Shown here: in pieces, positions 55,585-64,000 of the stretch
How positions within the stretch are numbered: position 1 is the first letter of the stretch
Layout: every line of letters begins with the position of its first letter
Source: Cytobacillus massiliigabonensis
GTDB lineage: Bacteria > Bacillota > Bacilli > Bacillales > Cytobacillaceae
Direction: 5' to 3'
Assembly (NCBI RefSeq): GCF_900199725.1
Contig: NZ_LT904904.1
Coordinates: forward strand, 1,129,194-1,193,193
DNA length: 64,000 nucleotides
Position numbers and translations under genes: made by a program
The notes under the pieces: generated by a model
Told to the model about the DNA's origin: nothing
What the model saw: only the letters and a program-made list of their open reading frames with translations
The model's database searches: none

Positions 55585-55609
55585 GTTTATGTCGAACAAA
55601 ATAGGGTAG
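55585..55609 (+). promoter_or_regulatory. Sigma-B-type promoter for ytxGHJ
   Basis: GTTTAT-N13-GGGTAG matches the sigma-B consensus GTTTAA-N12-15-GGGTAT at 10 of 12 positions and lies 36 bp upstream of the ytxG start. The ytxGHJ operon of B. subtilis is a known general-stress operon, which supports the call. Confidence 0.7.
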
Positions 55610-55644
55610 AAAGATAGTAGTTATTCCATTTGGAGGTGCTTTTA

Positions 55645-56121
55645 TTGCAAATCATATTATATTTGAGTATAGCGGTTATTGCGATTGCATTTTTGATTCT
55701 TGTTATTTATTTATCTAAAACATTAAAATCTTTACAGGTAACTTTAGATAGCGTATCGAAGACATTAATTGGGCTGGAAAAACAATTAGATGGAGTAACA
55801 CGAGAAACAGCCGAACTGTTACATAAAACCAATGCACTTGCAGAGGATATACAGCATAAGTCAGAAAGCTTGAATAGTGTAGTAGTTGCGGTTAAAGATG
55901 TAGGAGATACCGTTCGCAGTTTTAATGGTTCGATCCAAAAGGTTACTGCTTCTGTGAATAATCAATTTGAAGAAAATAAGGACAAGATTGCTGCAGTGGT
56001 TCAATGGAGTCAGATTTTTCTCGAAATGAAGGATAAATGGAAAATGAGAAAACAAAAAGAAAACTTTATAGTGGAAGGCGAACAAGCCCTTCAGAAGAAA
56101 AGGATTAGAGGAAGAAACTAA
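55645..56121 (+). CDS. ytxG: DUF948 protein YtxG
   Basis: 158 residues from TTG 55645, 6 nt after GGAGGTG. One N-terminal membrane helix ([19 protein letters not shown]) followed by a long predicted coiled coil, the DUF948 layout, with heptad-like [21 protein letters not shown]. First gene of the ytxGHJ stress operon; ytxH starts 10 bp after its stop. Confidence 0.92.
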   Translation: MQIILYLSIAVIAIAFLILVIYLSKTLKSLQVTLDSVSKTLIGLEKQLDGVTRETAELLHKTNALAEDIQHKSESLNSVVVAVKDVGDTVRSFNGSIQKVTASVNNQFEENKDKIAAVVQWSQIFLEMKDKWKMRKQKENFIVEGEQALQKKRIRGRN

Positions 56122-56131
56122 AGGAGGAGTA

Positions 56132-56608
56132 ATGAGTATGGGTAGTCAAGAACGAATCCAAAATGATCAAAATCAGTCGAAATCAGAAGAAAGTATCAAC
56201 ACAAAGGATTTTTTGATTGGCGCTTTAATCGGTGGGATCGTCGGTGCTGCAACAGCTCTTTTCCTGGCACCTAAATCTGGTAAAGAATTAAGAACGAATA
56301 TGAATGAACAGGCAATTGTGCTAAAAGCAAAAACAGGTCAAATACGTGAAACGGCAGTTGCAAAGGGAACAGTATTGGCAAGTGCTGCGAAGGAAAAAAC
56401 AAATGCCATTACAAACACAGTCTCCAAGCAAAGTGCTGAAATCATGAATAAGGTAAAGGGTTTAAAGACTAATGATGAAGGGCAGAGCCTTACAGAAGAA
56501 GGCAATATGGGACATATTCCTTTGCCCGCGCATGACTCTGAGATTCAAAAAAGACTGGAAGATACGAAGAGAGCATTCGATGAAACAGAGAAAAAGGTTC
56601 GTCAATAA
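56132..56608 (+). CDS. ytxH: General stress protein YtxH
   Basis: 158 residues. After a short polar start, the YtxH signature DFLIGALIGGIVGAATALFLAPKSGKELR (given here as residues about 26-54) forms a glycine-zipper membrane segment; the rest is a charged, alanine-rich amphipathic helix. AAGGAGG precedes the ATG (a second ATG at 56138 is possible). Function unknown; membrane-associated stress protein. Confidence 0.92.
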   Translation: MSMGSQERIQNDQNQSKSEESINTKDFLIGALIGGIVGAATALFLAPKSGKELRTNMNEQAIVLKAKTGQIRETAVAKGTVLASAAKEKTNAITNTVSKQSAEIMNKVKGLKTNDEGQSLTEEGNMGHIPLPAHDSEIQKRLEDTKRAFDETEKKVRQ

Positions 56609-56675
56609 AAGGAAATTTTTTTTAGAAACGGTGAAGTAAGATGGCTTCACCGTTAATTGTATGGGAGGGACTACA

Positions 56676-57005
56676 GTGGAAAGAATAAATGAAAATGCAG
56701 CATTTGATAAGAAAATGGAAGAAGAGGATTTGTTTCTTCTCTTCAAGCATAGCTCGACTTGTCCAATTAGCCAGGCTGCTTATGAGGAATATGAAACGTT
56801 TGCAAATGAAAATGAGAGTATAAAGACATATTATCTTGTTGTACAAGAGGATCGTCCTTTTTCCAATCATATTGCTGAAAGCTTTCAAATTAAACATGAA
56901 TCACCTCAAGCAATTCTCTTTAAAAAAAGTAAACCAGTTTGGCATGCATCTCATTGGAAGATTACATATGATTCACTTAAAAAGGCAATTGAAGAAAATA
57001 AATAA
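56676..57005 (+). CDS. ytxJ: Bacillithiol-linked redox protein YtxJ
   Basis: 109 residues from GTG 56676, with GGGAGGG upstream. Thioredoxin-like fold with a single active-site Cys in HSSTCPISQAAY (TCPIS), characteristic of YtxJ, a monothiol bacilliredoxin-type protein. It would reverse or form mixed disulfides with bacillithiol under stress. A 10-bp hairpin (56627-56654) sits in the gap from ytxH. Confidence 0.92.
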   Translation: MERINENAAFDKKMEEEDLFLLFKHSSTCPISQAAYEEYETFANENESIKTYYLVVQEDRPFSNHIAESFQIKHESPQAILFKKSKPVWHASHWKITYDSLKKAIEENK

Positions 57006-57036
57006 CAAAAAAACATCCATTAGATGGATGTTTTTT
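57006..57036. terminator. Intrinsic terminator of ytxGHJ
   Basis: AAAAAACATCCAT and ATGGATGTTTTTT pair around TAG. Its right arm lies inside the last codons of the convergent FtsA-like gene. Confidence 0.9.
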
Positions 57037-59203
57037 GTGCAGATGGCCAGACAATTGTAAGGTTATCCCCTGGCTCCAGTTTGCTATGAAAGGTTGCCTG
57101 TTCGCCGTTTTTTAATAAGACAAAGTTTCCGTTAGCCTGTGCGGGCATTTCGATCTCAACATGACCAAATAAATCCTGAAATAAGAAAGGTTCTAGCTTT
57201 CGATGCTCAATTACAATATGGTCTCCATCCTGGATAGGATCATTTTCTGCCAGAATCGTATTATTTCTTCTAATAATTGAAATCGGCTTGTGAAGATGGA
57301 TGTTTTCCCCATTAAATGAGATGGGAATCGTATGTGATAGCATTATTTGTTTCACTTCAGCTATTTCCTTAGCTGTTGGCATTGTTTTTTTCTCTATGGT
57401 GATATGGTCTTTATGCTCAAAATTGTTATGTAACTTAACCTCTATTCCATTTCGATAAACCTTGCCTGAAAATGCCGGGATAAACGTTTCTTTTCCATTA
57501 ATATTTACTCTGAAAGGGCGGGACTGTATGATATGTTCATCCAAATTTAGTGTGATAAGCATATCTTCAATTGTCTCGGGCATGCAGCATTCAATTACAT
57601 CCCGGTCTTCAACAGGTTTTTCAGCTGAAACAGCCTTTCCGTTACATGTAATTGCTGCCTCTATTGAATACTCTTTTTCATTTATTTTTACTTCTCTTTT
57701 TGGAATTTCATCGATTAAATCTTTTATTTGTAATTCTGCCCTTTGACCATCCTTTCCTTTTTCAATTTGGAGCTGGTCTCCGTTTTCGATTTCGCTGTCT
57801 AATGAACTTATTTGTCCATTACGCAGTATGACCGGTGGATCGCCATGGCCGCCAGGAATGGTAATATTTTGCCCGTTTAATGAAACAATAAGTGCTAAGC
57901 CTGGCTTTCCATAAAGCTTATTCATCTTAATTCCTGCAGCAAGCAGACAATCGCCAACAGTCAGCTTTTTAACCTCAAATAATCGGACAGGCTGTTCATT
58001 CACATATACCGTCTTATATTGAACAGGGGAGTGATGCGCAGCAATGGCAATTCCGATTGGTGTAACAAGCTCTGGCCCTTGTGCAATCTGATCAGCGATT
58101 GTTAATGAACGAATGGCATCGATTCCCCTAATTGCAACCCTGTTTTCGGGTAGATTCAGTTTTTCAGCAACCCTTTTTGGCAGTTCTGGCGTGAGGCTGC
58201 CGCCGCCGACAAGCATAACTGCTTTAGGAGGCTTATTATTATTCAGGCTCAATATTTCATTACATATAGATGAGGCAAGCCGATCAAGGACAGGGGAAAT
58301 CTGTGACACGAGGTCTTCTTTTCTCACTTCAGTTTCAAATCCTAGTATATCTGTAACTGTTATTGTATCATTCTTATATAATTCTCTTTTTGCTTCTTCT
58401 GCAAATGGGAAATCTAAGAGTAATTGGTCGCTAATTGCTTCAGTTATTTCGTCACCAGCAACAGGAACCATTCCGTAAGCGATGACAGTTCCTAAATCTG
58501 TTATGGCAATATCCGATGTCCCTGCACCAATATCAACTAACGCAACATTCAGCCGGCGCATAGAGGGCGGAATTAATACATGAATAGCTGCAATTGGCTC
58601 AAGTGTCAATGCTTCCATTTCAAGGCCTGCTCTGTGAAGGGCTGATAGCAGTGATTCAACAACAACCTTTGGCAAGAATGTAGCAATAATTTCAACTGAA
58701 GCTTCTTTTCCTTGCTGATCGATTAAATTGCCGATTTCTTCTCCATCGAGCCGGTAATATAGAACAGAATAGCCAACACAATAATAATAAAAGCTTTGTT
58801 CAGCTTCATTTTTTTCAGCAACAACAGACTGGGCTTGTTGAACTGCAGTAAGCTCCAGATGGAGTATATCTTGATTTTTAATAAGCGGTTTGCCATTTAT
58901 ATCAATTGTTACTTTTGAACGTTCTGTTTTTAACGCACGGCCAGCAGCAGCTACACAAACTTTTTTCAGCGGACCATGTTTCTCCTCGAGCTGTTTTTTT
59001 ATCTCAGAAATAATTTTTGATACGGATAAGACATCATGTATTTGTCCATCAAGCATGGCTCGTTCTGTATGTTCTTTAACTAGACTGTCTACAACATGGT
59101 AGTGCCCTTCATGTTCTTCAAGGATAATGCCGATTACAGAACGTGTGCCAATATCTAGGGCAAATAGCTTTTTATGTTTTTGCAAAGGAAACACCTTCTT
59201 CAT
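57020..59203 (-). CDS. FtsA/PilM-like ATPase with C-terminal beta-grasp-like repeats
   Basis: 727 residues, well beyond FtsA's usual 420 or so. Residues 1-380 have the actin-like fold of FtsA/PilM: phosphate 1 FALDIGTRSVIGI, phosphate 2 VALVDIGAGTSDIAI and adenosine motif VMLVGGGSLTPEL. Residues 385-435 contain TVGDCLLAAGI. The rest (about 436-727) holds five repeats of 60-68 residues, each with an NG turn, then a GD/KD-I-x-I(E) element (for example NGDQLQIE, KDHITIE, DGDHIVIE, PGDNLTIV). AAGGTG precedes the ATG on the minus strand. A homolog occurs at this site in other bacilli; its function is unknown. It could scaffold a membrane-proximal complex. Confidence 0.85.
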   Translation of the reverse strand: MKKVFPLQKHKKLFALDIGTRSVIGIILEEHEGHYHVVDSLVKEHTERAMLDGQIHDVLSVSKIISEIKKQLEEKHGPLKKVCVAAAGRALKTERSKVTIDINGKPLIKNQDILHLELTAVQQAQSVVAEKNEAEQSFYYYCVGYSVLYYRLDGEEIGNLIDQQGKEASVEIIATFLPKVVVESLLSALHRAGLEMEALTLEPIAAIHVLIPPSMRRLNVALVDIGAGTSDIAITDLGTVIAYGMVPVAGDEITEAISDQLLLDFPFAEEAKRELYKNDTITVTDILGFETEVRKEDLVSQISPVLDRLASSICNEILSLNNNKPPKAVMLVGGGSLTPELPKRVAEKLNLPENRVAIRGIDAIRSLTIADQIAQGPELVTPIGIAIAAHHSPVQYKTVYVNEQPVRLFEVKKLTVGDCLLAAGIKMNKLYGKPGLALIVSLNGQNITIPGGHGDPPVILRNGQISSLDSEIENGDQLQIEKGKDGQRAELQIKDLIDEIPKREVKINEKEYSIEAAITCNGKAVSAEKPVEDRDVIECCMPETIEDMLITLNLDEHIIQSRPFRVNINGKETFIPAFSGKVYRNGIEVKLHNNFEHKDHITIEKKTMPTAKEIAEVKQIMLSHTIPISFNGENIHLHKPISIIRRNNTILAENDPIQDGDHIVIEHRKLEPFLFQDLFGHVEIEMPAQANGNFVLLKNGEQATFHSKLEPGDNLTIVWPSAQKTSI

Positions 59204-59333
59204 AGTTCATTGTCCACTTTATTACTTAAAAGCGTTTAATTGATAAAGAAATTATTAGTGACATACTCAGATAATTCATATATAATAACTCTAATTATTT
59301 AAAATGTAACACATAATATCGGGTCGATAAAGA

Positions 59334-59490
59334 AGAAAAAGCGCAGGGAGCCTTGCTCATCGCCGTACAAACGCAGAAGGGCCGGTTCTTTCGATAAAGG
59401 AAACACGGTGAGCGATAGCGAACCGATGCTGACGAAATCGTTGCGTAGGGGACCTGAAGTTTGATAGGCGATAGGCTCTAGCGCTAGACA
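59334..59490 (-). repeat. Bacillaceae intergenic repeat, copy 5 (reverse, long)
   Basis: Starts GAAAAAGCGCAGGGAGCC and ends GGCTCTAGCGCTAGACA, the reverse complement of the TGTCTAGC head. At about 157 bp it is the longest copy here. The 59204-59551 gap otherwise shows only A/T-rich promoter-like sequence. Confidence 0.7.
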
Positions 59491-59551
59491 AGTATCAATG
59501 TAACACTCTTCTTCTGACTCAACATTTAAAAATGGAAAGGAAGGGATTGTA

Positions 59552-60625
59552 ATGAGTAAGGAACTTGATCAACTACGTAATCGTGTGGATGAACTAAACC
59601 TACAGCTTTTATCATTAATTAATGAAAGAGCTAAGCTTGTTCAGGAAATTGGAAAAGCGAAGGAAACACAGGGGGTTTATCGTTATGATCCTGTCCGTGA
59701 GAGAAAAATGCTTGATCAGATTAAAGAACATAATGATGGGCCATTTGAAAACTCAACCATTGAGCATGTTTTTAAGGAAATTTTCAAAGCAGGATTAGAG
59801 CTGCAAGAGGATGATCACCGCAAAGCACTATTAGTTTCTAGAAAAAAGAAACCTGAAAACACGATTGTTGAACTCAAAGGAGAAAGAATAGGTGATGGGA
59901 AACCGCATTTAGTTTTTGGTCCATGTGCGGTGGAATCCTATGAACAAGTAGCGACTGTTGCTGATGCTGTAAGAGCAAAGGGGCTTAAGCTTCTGCGTGG
60001 AGGAGCCTTTAAACCTAGAACATCTCCTTATGATTTCCAAGGTCTTGGCTTAGAAGGCTTAAAAATTTTAAAAAGAATTGGCGATGAGTTTGACCTAGCT
60101 GTTATTAGTGAGATTGTTAGCCCTGCTGACATTGAAGTAGCAGTAGACTATCTAGACGTCATTCAAATAGGCGCAAGAAACATGCAAAACTTTGAACTGT
60201 TGAAGGCAGCCGGAGCAGTAAATAAGCCAATCCTATTAAAGCGGGGGATTTCGGCTACAATTGAAGAGTTTATAAATGCTGCTGAGTATATCATGGCTCA
60301 AGGCAATGGACAAATTATTCTTTGTGAACGTGGTATTCGGACGTATGAACGTGCTACAAGAAATACACTAGATATTTCAGCAGTCCCAATTTTGAAGAAA
60401 GAAACCCACTTACCGGTATTAGTTGATGTTACGCATTCAACTGGGAGACGAGATTTGCTTCTCCCTACAGCTAAGGCAGCTTTAGCTATTGGTGCCGATG
60501 GAGTAATGGCTGAGGTTCATCCTGATCCAGCAGTAGCGTTATCAGATAATGCACAGCAAATGGATTTAAAGCAATTTGATGAATTTATGAATGAACTTCG
60601 ATCATTTGCCTTTGCCAGAGTTTAA
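59552..60625 (+). CDS. aroA: DAHP synthase with N-terminal chorismate mutase
   Basis: 357 residues. Residues 1-90 form an AroQ-type chorismate mutase ([31 protein letters not shown]); the rest is the DAHP synthase barrel with [63 protein letters not shown] and [12 protein letters not shown]. It joins PEP and erythrose 4-phosphate to open the shikimate pathway; the mutase domain senses prephenate or chorismate. GGAAAGGAAGG upstream. The position ahead of ccpA matches B. subtilis aroA. Confidence 0.97.
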   Translation: MSKELDQLRNRVDELNLQLLSLINERAKLVQEIGKAKETQGVYRYDPVRERKMLDQIKEHNDGPFENSTIEHVFKEIFKAGLELQEDDHRKALLVSRKKKPENTIVELKGERIGDGKPHLVFGPCAVESYEQVATVADAVRAKGLKLLRGGAFKPRTSPYDFQGLGLEGLKILKRIGDEFDLAVISEIVSPADIEVAVDYLDVIQIGARNMQNFELLKAAGAVNKPILLKRGISATIEEFINAAEYIMAQGNGQIILCERGIRTYERATRNTLDISAVPILKKETHLPVLVDVTHSTGRRDLLLPTAKAALAIGADGVMAEVHPDPAVALSDNAQQMDLKQFDEFMNELRSFAFARV

Positions 60626-60630
60626 TAGTG

Positions 60631-60664
60631 AAAGCCTTCTGCATCGTGTAGAAGGCTTTTTATT
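60631..60664 (+). terminator. Intrinsic terminator after aroA
   Basis: AAAGCCTTCT and AGAAGGCTTT pair around a 9-nt loop, followed by TTATT. Confidence 0.87.
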
Positions 60665-60729
60665 GTCTAGCTGCGGCTTCTAGCCCCTCTTGGGTCTAAG
60701 TCGGGGCTGATCAGTCGCCTCCGCTTTTC
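60664..60729 (+). repeat. Bacillaceae intergenic repeat, copy 6
   Basis: TGTCTAGCTGCGGCTTCTAG at the head and CAGTCGCCTCCGCTTTTCG at the tail, with CCCCT/GGGG arms between. It directly abuts the aroA terminator. Confidence 0.75.
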
Positions 60730-60914
60730 GATTGTGTATTTTTTATAAAAAAACAAGTCTTTACATTGCGGCTTGTCAATTACTGTCGTATGATTGAATA
60801 CATAATTATACATATATTTTTAATCAGATTCCAAGAGAATGAGTAGGTTGCTGCTGCTTGCAGTAAACTATGATAAACCATATGGATCGTTATTAGAATA
60901 AGGAGTGAAAATTA

Positions 60915-61913
60915 ATGAATGTAACAATATATGATGTGGCAAGAGAAGCCAATGTATCAATGGCAACTGTTTCAAGGGTTGTTAATGGGAATCCGAACGT
61001 GAAGCCAGCTACCCGAAAGAAAGTATTGGAGGTAATTGAAAAATTAGGTTATCGTCCAAATGCTGTTGCTCGCGGTCTTGCCAGTAAAAAAACAACAACT
61101 GTTGGTGTGATTATTCCGGATATTTCAAGTACATTTTTTGCGGAGCTTGCCAGAGGAATTGAAGATATCGCGACAATGTACAAATATAATATTATCCTTA
61201 GCAATTCAGATCAAAACTTGGATAAGGAACTGCATTTATTAAATACAATGCTTGGAAAACAAGTGGATGGAATTGTTTTTATGGGAGGAAATGTTACTTC
61301 TGAACTTGTTGAAGAATTTGAAAAATCTCCTGTACCAATTGTACTGGCTGGTTCTATTGAAAAAAGTGAAAAAATCCCATCGGTAAATATTGACTATGAA
61401 CAAGCTGCATATGATGCGATTCATTCTTTTATCGAAAAGGGACATAAGGAGATTGCGATCGCTATTGGTCCTTTAGCAGAGCCAATTAACCGTGATAAAA
61501 AATTGGCAGGATACAAACGGGCACTTACAGAAGCAGGAATCGAATACAAGGATGACTTCGTAGTAGAAGGGGATTATACATATGATTCCGGAATAGAAAT
61601 ATTTGAAAAGCTTCTTGAACAAAGTACGAAACCAACTGCGATTTTCTCAGGATCGGATGAAATGGCATTAGGGGTTGTTCATGGTGCAGAGGATAGAGGC
61701 TTCAAAATTCCTGAGGATTTTGAGGTGATTAGTTCGGATAATACTCGTTTATCATTAATGGTAAGACCGCAGCTTACAACTGTTGTACAGCCTTTATATG
61801 ATATTGGTGCAGTTGCAATGAGACTCCTTACAAAATTAATGAATAAAGAAGAAATCTCCGATCATATAATTGTTCTTCCTCACAGAATTGAACAGCGAAA
61901 CTCAACTAAATAA
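60915..61913 (+). CDS. ccpA: Catabolite control protein CcpA
   Basis: 332 residues of the LacI/GalR family. The HTH reads [23 protein letters not shown], the hinge helix follows at residues 50-60 ([10 protein letters not shown]), and the core has [19 protein letters not shown] and the HPr-Ser-P binding region. It governs carbon catabolite repression at cre sites with HPr-Ser46-P. AGGAGTGAAAAT precedes the ATG. The aroA-ccpA-motPS order is as in B. subtilis. Confidence 0.97.
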   Translation: MNVTIYDVAREANVSMATVSRVVNGNPNVKPATRKKVLEVIEKLGYRPNAVARGLASKKTTTVGVIIPDISSTFFAELARGIEDIATMYKYNIILSNSDQNLDKELHLLNTMLGKQVDGIVFMGGNVTSELVEEFEKSPVPIVLAGSIEKSEKIPSVNIDYEQAAYDAIHSFIEKGHKEIAIAIGPLAEPINRDKKLAGYKRALTEAGIEYKDDFVVEGDYTYDSGIEIFEKLLEQSTKPTAIFSGSDEMALGVVHGAEDRGFKIPEDFEVISSDNTRLSLMVRPQLTTVVQPLYDIGAVAMRLLTKLMNKEEISDHIIVLPHRIEQRNSTK

Positions 61914-61962
61914 AAGAAAAAACAGAAAGATATATTATTTTTAAACGATCAGGAGAGGGAAT

Positions 61963-62781
61963 ATGAAAAGGTTTGACGCGTTAACACCCATTGGATTAAT
62001 CGTTGGTTTGGGAATGCTTATTTTCGGGGTTATTACAAACGGAGGGATTGATGGATTTCTTTCATTTGTTGACCCTGCATCTATGCTTATTGTAGTAGGC
62101 GGTCTGCTCGCTGGACTGCTTGTAAGCTTTCCGCTAAAGGATATGAAGCATATGTTCACTGTTATTAAGCACGGTTTTTCACATAATGAGCAAAACTTAA
62201 GCGGATTAATTAAGACATTTGTGTATCTATCTGACCGTGCACGGCGAGAGGGGTTGCTATCTTTAGAAACCCAATTGGAAGAGGTTGATGATCCATTCAT
62301 ACGCAAGGGAATTTTACTTGCAGTTGATGGAATAGAGCCAGATGTAATTAATGATATTATGAATGCAGAAATAGTAGCGATGGAAGAAAGACATAGAAAG
62401 GGCAGAAGCATTCTTGAAAAGGCAGGGGAATATGCACCTGCGTGGGGGATGATCGGAACTCTGATCGGCTTAGTCCTGATGTTAAAAAGCCTGAATGATC
62501 CATCCTCTTTAGGACCTAATATGGCAATTGCTTTATTAACTACCTTATATGGAACACTGTTAGCCAATTTATTTTTCCTTCCGTTAGCTTCCAAGCTAGC
62601 TTTAAAGACAGAACAAGAGGTGTTTTTTAAGCAAATTATTATTGAGGGTGTTATTGGCGTGCAATCTGGCCAGAATCCTAAACTGTTGGAGGAGAAATTA
62701 AGTGCCTTTCTATCCTCTAAAGAGAGAAAAGAAGCAATTCAAGCTATGAATTCAGGGGAGGCTCTGAAAGATGAAGCTTAA
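61963..62781 (+). CDS. motP: Flagellar stator protein MotP (Na+ type)
   Basis: 272 residues, MotA/PomA family, four membrane helices ([33 protein letters not shown]; then [17 protein letters not shown] and [17 protein letters not shown]) with the long cytoplasmic loop carrying charged residues for rotor contact. The location after ccpA indicates MotP rather than MotA. It forms a sodium-driven stator with MotS, whose ATG overlaps its end by 11 bp. GGAGAGGG upstream. Confidence 0.95.
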   Translation: MKRFDALTPIGLIVGLGMLIFGVITNGGIDGFLSFVDPASMLIVVGGLLAGLLVSFPLKDMKHMFTVIKHGFSHNEQNLSGLIKTFVYLSDRARREGLLSLETQLEEVDDPFIRKGILLAVDGIEPDVINDIMNAEIVAMEERHRKGRSILEKAGEYAPAWGMIGTLIGLVLMLKSLNDPSSLGPNMAIALLTTLYGTLLANLFFLPLASKLALKTEQEVFFKQIIIEGVIGVQSGQNPKLLEEKLSAFLSSKERKEAIQAMNSGEALKDEA

Positions 62782-63514
62782 GAGAAGACCAGCCGAGCAA
62801 GCAAAAGGCGCACCGGGCTGGATGGTTACATTCTCTGATTTGGTTACACTCATATTAGTTTTTTTTATTTTGTTATTTTCAATGTCTCAAATTGATATGA
62901 TTAAGTTTAAAGCAATTACTGAATCATTTCAGGAGCACTTTTTTGACTTTTATCCTTCGATGATCCCGTTAGAAAACCCAGCTGCCGTAGAAACGGAATT
63001 GCCTGAGGAAAAAAATGAGAAAGACATGTCTGAGGAATCCTTGCAGAGTTTATTAACTGAAGTACAAAACTATCTGGACAAGAATGGATTAGAAGATGTA
63101 ATTATTGCTAACCGGACAGAACGTGGAGTCGTTCTTGTACTGCAAGAACAGGTTCTATTTGATCCCGGACAAGCGACTCTTCTTGGGGATTCACATGCCT
63201 TTTTAAATAAAGTTGGCGAGCTTTTGGTGAAACTGCCTAATTTAGTTAAGGTAGAAGGTCATACAGATGATATCCCGATGAGTTCTTTTAGATATCCATC
63301 CAATTGGGAGCTCTCGGCTGCGCGTGCCAGCAGTGTAATAAATTATCTGATAGCCAATCATCAGCTTGATAGCCGCAGATTTATTGCGGTTGGCTATGCG
63401 GACACAAGACCAGTTATTTCTAATGATAGTCCGGAAAATCGTCAGAAAAACCGGCGGGTAGAAATTATTATTTCGGATCCAAAATATAGTGAAGATGATC
63501 TAGCTTCAAATTAA
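62771..63514 (+). CDS. motS: Flagellar stator protein MotS
   Basis: 247 residues, MotB/PomB family. One membrane helix contains the ion-binding Asp ([19 protein letters not shown]); the C-terminal OmpA-like domain has [25 protein letters not shown] and NRRVEIII, which anchors the stator to peptidoglycan. Coupled to motP by overlap. An IS element follows 14 bp after the stop. Confidence 0.95.
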   Translation: MKLKRRPAEQAKGAPGWMVTFSDLVTLILVFFILLFSMSQIDMIKFKAITESFQEHFFDFYPSMIPLENPAAVETELPEEKNEKDMSEESLQSLLTEVQNYLDKNGLEDVIIANRTERGVVLVLQEQVLFDPGQATLLGDSHAFLNKVGELLVKLPNLVKVEGHTDDIPMSSFRYPSNWELSAARASSVINYLIANHQLDSRRFIAVGYADTRPVISNDSPENRQKNRRVEIIISDPKYSEDDLASN

Positions 63515-63527
63515 AAAGGACCAAAAA

Positions 63528-64000
63528 TGAACTGCACCCCAATTGTTAGACACAACTAACAATTGGAGGTGCAGTTTTTTTATGGCCAAATATTCATTTG
63601 AGTTAAAACTTGAGGCGGTATTAGACTATTTAAATGGAAAAGAGTCTATTCGAGCAGTTGCTAGGCGTTTCAATGTAAGTAAAACCCCCTTAGAAACTTG
63701 GATAGCTCAATATAGAGAAAATGGTGAAAATGGATTAATTTCATCCTATACAAACTATGATATTCATTTTAAAATGGACGTACTAAATTATATGAGCGAA
63801 CTTGGAGCGTCTTTTAAACAAGCAGCGGCTGTGTATAACATTTCTTCTCCTTCTACAATTCTTCAATGGCAAAGGCAGGTTGAAGAATCAGGTGTGGACG
63901 CTCTATTTCCAAAGAAAAAGGGGCGTCCATCCATGAAAAAGGAAACAAAAAAATCATTACCTGTAGAGGGTTCAATGGAGGCATTACAAGCTGAAAATGA
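63528..64000 (+). mobile_element. IS3-family (IS150-like) insertion, left end, cut by window end
   Basis: The element begins TGAACTGCACCCCAATTGTT, with the TG...CCCC end usual for IS150-group elements. A long inverted repeat (AACTGCACC...CAATTGTTAG at 63530 and CTAACAATTG...GGTGCAGTT by 63576) plus TTTTTTT forms a terminator-like hairpin at the end. The right end and target duplication are outside the window. Confidence 0.85.
63582..64000 (+). CDS. IS3-family transposase OrfA (partial)
   Basis: At least 139 residues, open at the window end. Two helix-turn-helix domains are visible: SIRAVARRFNVSKTPLETWI and FKQAAAVYNISSPSTILQWQ, followed by a basic KKKGRPSMKKETKK linker and the start of a coiled coil (MEALQAENE), the IS150-group OrfA layout. 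The RBS GGAGGT lies within the right arm of the terminal hairpin. OrfB would follow by frameshift beyond the window. Confidence 0.9.
   Translation, partial: MAKYSFELKLEAVLDYLNGKESIRAVARRFNVSKTPLETWIAQYRENGENGLISSYTNYDIHFKMDVLNYMSELGASFKQAAAVYNISSPSTILQWQRQVEESGVDALFPKKKGRPSMKKETKKSLPVEGSMEALQAEN

Noticed and set aside
58113..58478. Plus-strand ORFs inside the FtsA-like gene
   Set aside because: Shadows of a strongly coding minus-strand frame, without ribosome binding sites.

Overview
The window comes from a low-GC, spore-forming Bacillaceae bacterium. Strong GGAGG ribosome binding sites, a leucine T-box, Cse60, CcpA, SftA, a bacillithiol-linked YtxJ and a gene order matching the Bacillus subtilis 'yt' region all point there (ytqB-ytqA, ytzC, yttB-like, leuS, ytfP, ytgP, rsuA-like, ytzE, ythPQ, pepV, ytlPQR, amyX, ytmP, ytzH, trmB, ytnP, ytzB, ytoP, ytpP, ytpQ, sftA, murC, ytxGHJ, aroA, ccpA, motPS). 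A Neobacillus/Cytobacillus-like species that reduces nitrite to ammonium would fit. The species cannot be fixed from the sequence alone.

Positions 1-2450 hold tRNA-modification and small-protein genes. Positions 2725-12340 form one long co-directional accessory block. It carries a complete but variant system I cytochrome c maturation set (CcmE with a Cys in place of the heme-binding His, CcmF, a CcmH with a single Cys, two CcmI-like membrane proteins, CcmA, CcmB, CcmC, CcmD and a CcmG-like thioredoxin), followed by NrfH and NrfA, the ammonium-forming nitrite reductase. A perfect Fnr-type palindrome lies ahead of the first gene. Most Bacillaceae mature cytochromes c with the ResBC system, so this looks like a dedicated multiheme maturation line for its adjacent client.

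Positions 12600-20000 hold a drug-efflux-type MFS protein, a 52-bp tandem repeat array, and a sigma-54 module for (probably) D-3-hydroxybutyrate: activator, -24/-12 promoter with upstream palindromes, GntP-type permease and dehydrogenase. An SDR oxidoreductase follows. Positions 20150-22915 hold the leucine T-box and leuS. Positions 23100-29130 carry a rhodanese, a LysR regulator, Cse60, a flavoprotein, and a compact four-gene operon (TusA-like, DsrE-like, TusA-OsmC fusion, core MetE-like) behind a promoter with a cre-like site. That operon looks like a sulfur-relay/methyl-transfer system of unknown chemistry and is the best candidate here for an undescribed pathway.

Positions 29430-63514 are mostly conserved housekeeping genes. 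The odd item is a 727-residue FtsA-like ATPase whose C-terminal half consists of about five tandem repeats resembling beta-grasp modules. The window ends in the left end of an IS3-family (IS150-like) element inserted 14 bp after motS. At least six copies of a Bacillaceae-type intergenic repeat (TGTCTAGC...GCGCTTTTC) are scattered through the gaps. I saw no rRNA or tRNA genes and no CRISPR array.
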